This document shows positions 58,637-64,000 of a stretch of 64,000 nucleotides of DNA, piece after piece. Origin of the DNA: Trichococcus shcherbakoviae (GTDB lineage: Bacteria; Bacillota; Bacilli; Lactobacillales; Aerococcaceae); assembly GCF_963666195.1 (NCBI RefSeq), contig NZ_OY762653.1, positions 2,096,501 through 2,160,500 on the forward strand, read 5' to 3'. The position numbers and the translations under genes are program-made. Every line of letters begins with the position of its first letter. Positions within the stretch are counted from its first letter, which is position 1. The notes under the pieces were generated by a model. That model searched no databases. It was not told the origin of the DNA and saw only the letters and a program-made list of their open reading frames with translations.

Positions 58637-58645
58637 TGTTATAAT
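58637..58645 (+). promoter_or_regulatory. rapZ-yvcK-whiA promoter (extended -10)
   Basis: TGT-TATAAT at 58637-58645, 35 bp before rapZ; no good -35. Confidence 0.6.
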
Positions 58646-58679
58646 GTACATATATATTTTTTTGACAGGAGGAATTACA

Positions 58680-59570
58680 ATGGCAGACACTCTCGAATTG
58701 GTAGTCATTACGGGGATGAGCGGCGCCGGGAAAACGGTGGCGTTACAGACATTTGAAGATTTAGGCTATTTCTGTATAGATAATATGCCCCCAAGTTTAT
58801 TACCGAAATTTTGGGAGCTTGTAAAGGAATCGGGTAAAATAAGCAGGATCTGCTTAGTGATCGATCTGCGCTCCCGTGCATTCTTTGATGAAATCATGTC
58901 TGCTGTGGACAGTTTGGACAATACTTCCTTCATCACAACCAAAGTAATCTTCCTTGATTCGAAGGATGATGTGCTTGTTTCCCGGTACAAAGAGACAAGA
59001 AGAAGCCATCCCCTGACCCAATCAGGAGGAACCGTACTGGAAGGAATCCATAAAGAAAGGGAACTGCTTGAGGACATCCGCAATCGGTCGCAGTTGGTCA
59101 TCGACACGAGCGAAACAACACCGCGCCAATTAAGGGAACGTCTGCTGGATACATTCAAAGTCGACGATAAGGATGTTTTCCATATCGAAGTCGTATCGTT
59201 CGGGTTCAAGTATGGCTTACCGATCGATGCCGACATCGTCATGGATGTGCGCTTTTTGCCCAATCCGCATTACGTAGATGAACTGCGTCCGTTGACGGGG
59301 CTGGATAAGCCAGTCTATGATTATGTCATGAAGCAACCAGAAACAGAAATTTTTTACAAAAAATTCATCGACCTGTTGGAATACATCATTCCCGGCTACA
59401 AAAAAGAAGGCAAAACCAGCGTAAATATCGCCATCGGCTGCACAGGCGGACAACACCGTTCGGTCGCTTTGTCGGAACGCACCAGCCTGCAATTGAAGAG
59501 CGCGGGCTATCAAGTGAATACAACCCACCGTGATCGGACTAAGCGTAAAGAGACGGTGAATCGGTCATGA
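58680..59570 (+). CDS. rapZ: RapZ-like RNase adapter / nucleotide-binding protein (YvcJ)
   Basis: 296 residues. Walker [22 protein letters not shown] near 8-28, [21 protein letters not shown], and C-terminal [17 protein letters not shown] near 262-278. In E. coli RapZ guides RNase E to a sRNA; in Bacillus the homologue YvcJ binds GTP and affects competence. Start ATG 58680 follows AGGAGGAAT. Overlaps yvcK by 4 bp. Confidence 0.95.
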   Translation: MADTLELVVITGMSGAGKTVALQTFEDLGYFCIDNMPPSLLPKFWELVKESGKISRICLVIDLRSRAFFDEIMSAVDSLDNTSFITTKVIFLDSKDDVLVSRYKETRRSHPLTQSGGTVLEGIHKERELLEDIRNRSQLVIDTSETTPRQLRERLLDTFKVDDKDVFHIEVVSFGFKYGLPIDADIVMDVRFLPNPHYVDELRPLTGLDKPVYDYVMKQPETEIFYKKFIDLLEYIIPGYKKEGKTSVNIAIGCTGGQHRSVALSERTSLQLKSAGYQVNTTHRDRTKRKETVNRS

Positions 59571-60565
59571 GTCAAAACCCGAGCAGAACGAAGAAAATCG
59601 TCGTTATCGGCGGCGGAACGGGCTTGCCGGTCATTCTGAAAGAACTGAAGAACCACAACACAGATATCACGGCCATCGTCACGGTGGCTGATGACGGCGG
59701 CAGCAGCGGCATCATCCGCGACCATGTCAACATTGTGCCTCCCGGGGATATCCGCAACTGCCTGATTGCGCTCTCCGATATGCCGAAATTGGAAAAGGAC
59801 ATTTTCCAGTACCGTTTCGATTCAAAGGATTCCTTCATTTCCGGGCATGCAATCGGAAACCTCGTCATCGTGGCCCTGACTGAAATGAAAGGGAACATTT
59901 TTGATGCCATTCGGTTGTTGTCCGTCATGATGGGCGTAAAAGGCAAAATTTACGCCGCAGCTGACGAGCCGCTCTCACTCTATGCAGAGTTCAAGGACGG
60001 TACGGTCATCAAGGGCGAGTCGAAAATCGCAAATGGCCGCAAAAAAATCGAACGGGTGTATGTCAAACCGTTGGATGAAACAAGGGAGGCCGTCGCTTCC
60101 CGTCACGTCATCAAAAGCATTCTGGATGCAGATATGGTCGTTATCGGACCGGGAAGCCTGTATACGAGCATTTTGCCTAACCTGATGATCAGTGATCTGG
60201 GACAAGCGGTCATCGAGACCAAAGCCGAGAAAGTGTACATCTGCAACATCATGACGCAATTGGGCGAAACAGAGGGCTTCAGCGATGCTGATCATATCAA
60301 GGTTTTGCATGACCATCTGAAAGCGAAATTCATCGATACCGTATTGGTGAACACGGAAAAAGTGCCGGATGAATACCTCAATCAACAAGCCGACGAAGAA
60401 TATCTGCTGCAGGTACGCCATGATTTCAAAGGGTTGCGCGAAGAAAATTGCCGGGTCATCTCAGCGGACTTCCTTGATATGAAGAACGGCGGCGTGTACC
60501 ATGACGGCAATAAAGTCGTTTCGGAACTGATCAATCTGATTTCCAATATCAAAACTATCTGTTGA
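59567..60565 (+). CDS. yvcK: YvcK/CofD-like UDP-sugar-binding regulator
   Basis: 332 residues. [17 protein letters not shown] at 12-28, [28 protein letters not shown] near 43-70, [12 protein letters not shown] near 89, and [15 protein letters not shown] near 190. Named gluconeogenesis factor; in Bacillus and Listeria it binds UDP-sugars and is needed for cell shape on gluconeogenic carbon. Translationally linked to rapZ (ATGA). Confidence 0.95.
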   Translation: MSQNPSRTKKIVVIGGGTGLPVILKELKNHNTDITAIVTVADDGGSSGIIRDHVNIVPPGDIRNCLIALSDMPKLEKDIFQYRFDSKDSFISGHAIGNLVIVALTEMKGNIFDAIRLLSVMMGVKGKIYAAADEPLSLYAEFKDGTVIKGESKIANGRKKIERVYVKPLDETREAVASRHVIKSILDADMVVIGPGSLYTSILPNLMISDLGQAVIETKAEKVYICNIMTQLGETEGFSDADHIKVLHDHLKAKFIDTVLVNTEKVPDEYLNQQADEEYLLQVRHDFKGLREENCRVISADFLDMKNGGVYHDGNKVVSELINLISNIKTIC

Positions 60566-60607
60566 CCTTTTTTCTGATAGAAAGAAGCTGTCGGAAAGGG
60601 GGCATAT

Positions 60608-61549
60608 ATGTCTTTTGCATCTGAAGTAAAAAAAGAATTAACAACATTGGAAGTGCACCGCGAACATGCGAAAGCCGAGCTGACCGCGTTGATCAGGATG
60701 AGCGGATCGGTAAGCATCTATAACCAGTCATTTGTCCTGAATGTCCAGACAGAAAATGCGGCAATCGCCAGACGGATGTACGTTCTCTTGAAGGATCACT
60801 ACTCATTCGAAAGCGAGCTGTTGGTGCGCCGTAAAATGAAGCTGAAGAAGAATAACGTTTATATTGTGCGCCTGAAGCAGGGCGTCACGGAATTGCTGAG
60901 TGATCTGAGTATTTTCGACGGCTTGTCATTCAAGACGCAAGTTTCCGAAGACATCATGAACAATAACCAGAAGGAACGCTCTTACCTGCGCGGGGCCTTC
61001 ATGGCCGGTGGTTCGGTGAACAGCCCGGAAACAAGCCGTTATCATCTGGAAATCTATTCCAATTATGAGGACCACAATCAGGATATCTGTGATATGATGA
61101 ATCACTTTGACCTGAACGCGCGGACGATCGAGCGCCGCAACGGCTTCATCACTTATCTCAAGGAAGCCGAGAAGATTGCCGATTTTCTGGCATTGATCGG
61201 TGCCCATAACGCGATGATGAAGTTTGAAGACGTGCGGATCATCCGAGACATGCGTAATTCGGTCAATCGCTTAGTGAATTGCGAAAACGCGAATATGAAT
61301 AAGACAATCGATGCGGCTGCAAAACAGATTGCCAACATCGAATTCATCGAAGCAACGGTAGGGCTGGGGAGATTGCCTGACAAGCTGAAGGAAATTGCCG
61401 TGATCCGCTTGGAGAATCCCGACATCAGCCTGAAGGAACTTGGGGAAATGATCCCGAGTGGAGTCATCTCCAAATCCGGGATCAACCACCGTTTGCGAAA
61501 AATCAACGAGTATGCCGATTCTTTGCGGATGGGGAAAGCCAGCCGCTGA
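60608..61549 (+). CDS. whiA: WhiA, DNA-binding regulator
   Basis: 313 residues. N-terminal LAGLIDADG-like domain (about 90-220; [22 protein letters not shown]) and C-terminal helix-turn-helix ([23 protein letters not shown]...[14 protein letters not shown], about 255-305). Linked to cell division and chromosome segregation in Bacillus. Ribosome site AAAGGGGG. Last gene of the rapZ-yvcK-whiA operon. Confidence 0.95.
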   Translation: MSFASEVKKELTTLEVHREHAKAELTALIRMSGSVSIYNQSFVLNVQTENAAIARRMYVLLKDHYSFESELLVRRKMKLKKNNVYIVRLKQGVTELLSDLSIFDGLSFKTQVSEDIMNNNQKERSYLRGAFMAGGSVNSPETSRYHLEIYSNYEDHNQDICDMMNHFDLNARTIERRNGFITYLKEAEKIADFLALIGAHNAMMKFEDVRIIRDMRNSVNRLVNCENANMNKTIDAAAKQIANIEFIEATVGLGRLPDKLKEIAVIRLENPDISLKELGEMIPSGVISKSGINHRLRKINEYADSLRMGKASR

Positions 61550-61560
61550 TACAGAAAGAT

Positions 61561-61600
61561 AAACCTTGAGACTGAGAAAAGTCTTCAGGTTTATTTTTTT
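61561..61600 (+). terminator. Terminator after whiA
   Basis: AAACCTtGAgACT pairs with AGTcTTcAGGTTT and is followed by a T-run. Confidence 0.85.
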
Positions 61601-61619
61601 TGAAAAAAATCAAGCCTCC

Positions 61620-61632
61620 TTTTTTGCGGATA
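61620..61632 (+). promoter_or_regulatory. Candidate competence promoter of ssb
   Basis: TTTTTTGCGGATA, 38 bp before the ssb start. TGCGGATA matches the cin-box TACGAATA at 6 of 8 positions and directly follows a T-tract, as does the motif ahead of comFA (14915-14929). Confidence 0.4.
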
Positions 61633-61670
61633 TTGTAGACAGTAAGTCAAACTGAAGGAGGAATGAAAGG

Positions 61671-62006
61671 ATGAATCAAGTTTCATTGATCGGGCGGCTG
61701 GTGCGGCCCATCCAAGTGCAACAGGTGAATGGGGAAAGGCAAGTCTGCAACAATACATTAGCGGTGCAGCGCCTAAGGAAAGCGGATGAAGGCCAACCAC
61801 AGGCGGATTTCATACCTGTCGTGTTTTGGGGAGCAACCGCAAATCTGGTTGAACAGTATTGCGCCAAAGGCAACCAGATCGGTGTCAATGGCCATTTGGT
61901 TTCGCGTTCCTACGTCAATAAACAGGAGCAGCACGTCTATGTCATCGAATTGGTCGTGGAAGAATTGTATTTCGTGGAAGCGAAAAGAGAACAGGAAGCA
62001 GTCTGA
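61671..62006 (+). CDS. ssbB: Short single-stranded DNA-binding protein (SsbB-like)
   Basis: 111 residues: the OB-fold core only (NQVSLIGRLVRPIQ, FIPVVFWGATANLVEQY, IGVNGHLVSRSYVN), without the acidic tail and DDDLPF-type tip used by housekeeping SSB. This is the size and form of the competence-induced SsbB of Bacillus. It stands alone between terminators rather than between rpsF and rpsR, which supports the second-copy reading. AAGGAGGAATGAAAGG upstream. Confidence 0.88.
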   Translation: MNQVSLIGRLVRPIQVQQVNGERQVCNNTLAVQRLRKADEGQPQADFIPVVFWGATANLVEQYCAKGNQIGVNGHLVSRSYVNKQEQHVYVIELVVEELYFVEAKREQEAV

Positions 62007-62016
62007 TGCTCCCGCC

Positions 62017-62043
62017 AAAAAGCCCCGGATTCCGGGGCTTTTT
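62017..62043 (+). terminator. Terminator after ssb
   Basis: AAAAAGCCCCGGA (62017-62029) pairs perfectly with TCCGGGGCTTTTT (62031-62043); the tight stem has effectively a 4-5 base loop. Confidence 0.93.
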
Positions 62044-62169
62044 CTTTCGGAAACAGCGATTTCCTTATTTATTCATAGAAATTTCAAAGGTATGTGGTAT
62101 CGTAGACTGGAAATGATGCCGCTTATCGGAAAAAAAGATATAATGAAGGAAATGAGAAGGAGAGTCGCT

Positions 62170-62883
62170 ATGGAAATTTTGATGATAGAAGACAATGAAG
62201 CCGTCTGCGAAATGATGGCGATGTTTTTCGAGAATGAGGGTTGGCAAGCTGCATTCAAACATGATGGAAAAGAAGGTCTGGAGGCGTTCGCAGCGGAAGA
62301 CAGAAAATGGGATATGATCATCCTCGATCTGAACCTGCCGAGCATGGATGGGATGCAGGTCTGCCGTGAAATAAGGAAAATTTCCCAGTTTGTGCCGATC
62401 ATCATGCTGACGGCGCGCGATTCGGAAAGCGACCAGGTCATCGGTCTGGAGATCGGCGCGGATGAGTACGTCACGAAGCCGTTCAGCCCGCTGACCCTGA
62501 TAGCCCGCATCAAAGCGATGCACCGTCGCGCTAAGGTCGATCACTCACAGGTGCAGGCTACGGACGATTTCGATGTACTGACCGATCATGTCAAAATCAG
62601 CACGATCACGCGTGAAGCCTATCTGGACGGGAACCAGATCGAGAGTTTGACGCCGAAGGAATTCGAACTGTTCGCGTTGCTGGCCGAACACCCGAAGCAA
62701 GTATTTTCGAGGGAACATCTTTTGACCCGGATCTGGGAAGATCCATATTACGGGGATGAACGCACAATCGATGCGCACATCAAGAAATTGCGGCAAAAAA
62801 TAGAAGCGGTCGGACCGCAAGTGATCCAAACGGTTTGGGGAGTCGGCTACAAATTCGACGACAGCGGAGTAGAGGATAAATGA
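62170..62883 (+). CDS. OmpR-family response regulator
   Basis: 237 residues. Receiver domain (1-120) with acidic pair EDN at 7-9, phospho-Asp in MIILDLNLPSMDG near 53, LTARDSESD and VTKPFSP. Winged-helix DNA-binding domain (about 140-235) with LTPKEFELFALL and ERTIDAHIKKLRQKIE. ATG 62170 is set by AGAAGGAGAG; the open frame continues upstream without a site and across the ssb terminator. Its stop overlaps the kinase gene by 4 bp. The signal is unknown; I do not assign a name. Confidence 0.92.
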   Translation: MEILMIEDNEAVCEMMAMFFENEGWQAAFKHDGKEGLEAFAAEDRKWDMIILDLNLPSMDGMQVCREIRKISQFVPIIMLTARDSESDQVIGLEIGADEYVTKPFSPLTLIARIKAMHRRAKVDHSQVQATDDFDVLTDHVKISTITREAYLDGNQIESLTPKEFELFALLAEHPKQVFSREHLLTRIWEDPYYGDERTIDAHIKKLRQKIEAVGPQVIQTVWGVGYKFDDSGVEDK

Positions 62884-64000
62884 AGTACGTCTATCAACAA
62901 ATCCTTGCTTTTTTCGCATTGATTCTAATAACTGTCAGTACGACAGGCATCCTGATCATCCAATACGTCACCACTAATGTCTACGACGAGAAAGAGGCGC
63001 AGCTTTATGGCTATGCCGAATCGATCATCGATCAGAACATGACGATCCAGCAATTGGAAAGTGGTTCGACTCTGGTGTCCAACCAGGACGTCTCGTTTGC
63101 CATCTTTGATGGAGAAGACCACATGGTTTACCCGCAAGCCACGGATCTGTATACGAGCGGAATCAGCACGGAGGATTTTAAGAGGCTCTCAGAAGGGGAA
63201 CGGATTTCTTTGACGGAAAGGGATCGTGGCTTCCTGAACGAAAAGAAGCGCTTCTTGACGGTTTATCTCCCACTTTTTAATGCGACCACTGCCGAATTCA
63301 CAGGCTTCATTGCGGTGGGCTCGCCGGTAAAAGGCATCGAGGATGAAATCAACGAAATTGAGCACAACCTGCTTGTGGCTGTCCTGACTTCCGGGGGCAT
63401 CGCGATTGTATTGAGCCTAGGCATCGCCAATTATTTGACAAGGCGCATCAAACGCATGCGGAGGGCCACCCATGAGATTGCTTCAGGCAATTTTGATATC
63501 TCGCTGGAGAATCATCACAAAGATGAATTTGATGAGCTGTCTGAGGATTTCAACCAAATGGCAAGGTCTTTGAAAGCCTCCAACGAGGAGGTCGAACGCC
63601 AGGAGAATTTAAGGCGTCAGTTCATGATGGACGTAGCCCATGAGATGCGCACGCCGCTCACGACGATCAATGGCATCCTGGAAGGGATCCAGCACCACAT
63701 GATTCCCGAAGGACGTCGGGACCGGAGCATGCAACTGATGCAGAAAGAAACCAAAAGGCTGATCCGTTTGGTGAACGAAAACTTGGACTATGAAAAAATC
63801 CGCTCCAATCAGATCGTTTTAGTGAAGCAAGAGTTTTCTGCCAAGGAAGCGTTGGAGAATGTCGCGGAACAGATGCGGGCAAAAGCGCAGGCGAAGGATG
63901 ACTTGATCATCGTCCAGGTGAATGCCGCGGACCGGATCTACGCGGACTATGACCGTTTTATCCAGATTATGGTGAACCTTACCCAGAACGCTATCCAGTT
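62880..64000 (+). CDS. Sensor histidine kinase (3' end cut by window)
   Basis: At least 373 residues before the window ends. Membrane segment at about 8-30, extracellular sensor (30-155), second segment at about 160-185, HAMP (185-240: YLTRRIKRMRRATHEIASGNFDI) and HisKA with phospho-His in DVAHEMRTPLTTI near 253-265. The start of the ATPase domain (MVNLTQNAIQ, N-box) is at the edge. ATG 62880 overlaps the regulator stop (ATGA). Partner of the upstream response regulator. Confidence 0.92.
   Translation, partial: MKYVYQQILAFFALILITVSTTGILIIQYVTTNVYDEKEAQLYGYAESIIDQNMTIQQLESGSTLVSNQDVSFAIFDGEDHMVYPQATDLYTSGISTEDFKRLSEGERISLTERDRGFLNEKKRFLTVYLPLFNATTAEFTGFIAVGSPVKGIEDEINEIEHNLLVAVLTSGGIAIVLSLGIANYLTRRIKRMRRATHEIASGNFDISLENHHKDEFDELSEDFNQMARSLKASNEEVERQENLRRQFMMDVAHEMRTPLTTINGILEGIQHHMIPEGRRDRSMQLMQKETKRLIRLVNENLDYEKIRSNQIVLVKQEFSAKEALENVAEQMRAKAQAKDDLIIVQVNAADRIYADYDRFIQIMVNLTQNAIQ

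Noticed and set aside
61786-62169. Upstream extension of the last response regulator
   Set aside because: It overlaps ssb and its terminator; the real start at 62170 has AGAAGGAGAG upstream and begins the receiver fold directly.

Overview
The window is a gene-dense stretch of chromosome from a low-to-middle GC Gram-positive bacterium of the order Lactobacillales. Gene order and content fit the Carnobacteriaceae-Enterococcaceae side (hprK-lgt-ppaX-gpsA-galU-trxB-pgm, liaXYZ, rapZ-yvcK-whiA, comFA-comFC-hpf-secA-prfB-ftsEX). Trichococcus is my best guess from gene content and base composition, but this is inference. No rRNA, tRNA, prophage, transposase or CRISPR array was seen.

Layout. 1-5 kb: 3' part of a fructose PTS permease, argG, and a polyprenyl-phosphate sugar-1-phosphate transferase, followed by an unexplained 242-bp inverted-repeat or structured-RNA element. 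5-14 kb: NAD salvage (pncB, nadE), an LTA-synthase-like membrane sulfatase-fold protein, a TagO/WecA-like transferase, a YigZ protein on the minus strand, a divergent MurE and a DegV protein. 14-17 kb: thpR and the competence pair comFA-comFC. 17-23.5 kb: hpf, secA, prfB with its programmed +1 frameshift, and ftsE-ftsX. 23.8-36.4 kb: a phosphate regulon made of phoP-phoR and two complete pst-phoU operons in tandem (pstSCAB-phoU, then pstSCAB-pstB-phoU). Both are preceded by Pho-box arrays in the same register to the -10. 36.6-42.4 kb: a CzrA-type ArsR sensor, LexA-boxed uvrA and a liaXYZ-like envelope-stress operon. 42.6-50.1 kb: hprK, lgt, ppaX, gpsA, galU, trxB and pgm. 50.1-56.7 kb, minus strand: an azoreductase, asnB and a four-gene OpuC-type osmolyte ABC transporter. 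An array of about 50-bp degenerate GC-rich repeats lies between the azoreductase and asnB. 57-64 kb: glpK with a cre site, rapZ-yvcK-whiA, a short competence-type ssb, and an OmpR-type response regulator with a histidine kinase cut off by the window end.

How the genes work together. The window is rich in carbon control (PTS permease, HprK, PpaX, cre-controlled glpK, RapZ, YvcK) and envelope building (GalU, Pgm, sugar transferase, TagO-like protein, LTA-synthase-like protein, MurE, FtsEX, Lgt, LiaXYZ). Phosphate supply is handled by an unusually large tandem locus. Most promoters I could place carry an extended -10 (TGn next to the -10 hexamer) and a poor -35.

The most notable observations are the shared Pho-box register of the two pst operons, the element at 4894-5135, the repeats at 50921-51107, a GlpK with Asp in place of the histidine normally phosphorylated by HPr, a SecA without its zinc-binding tail, and a T-tract/TGCG motif shared by comFA and ssb.
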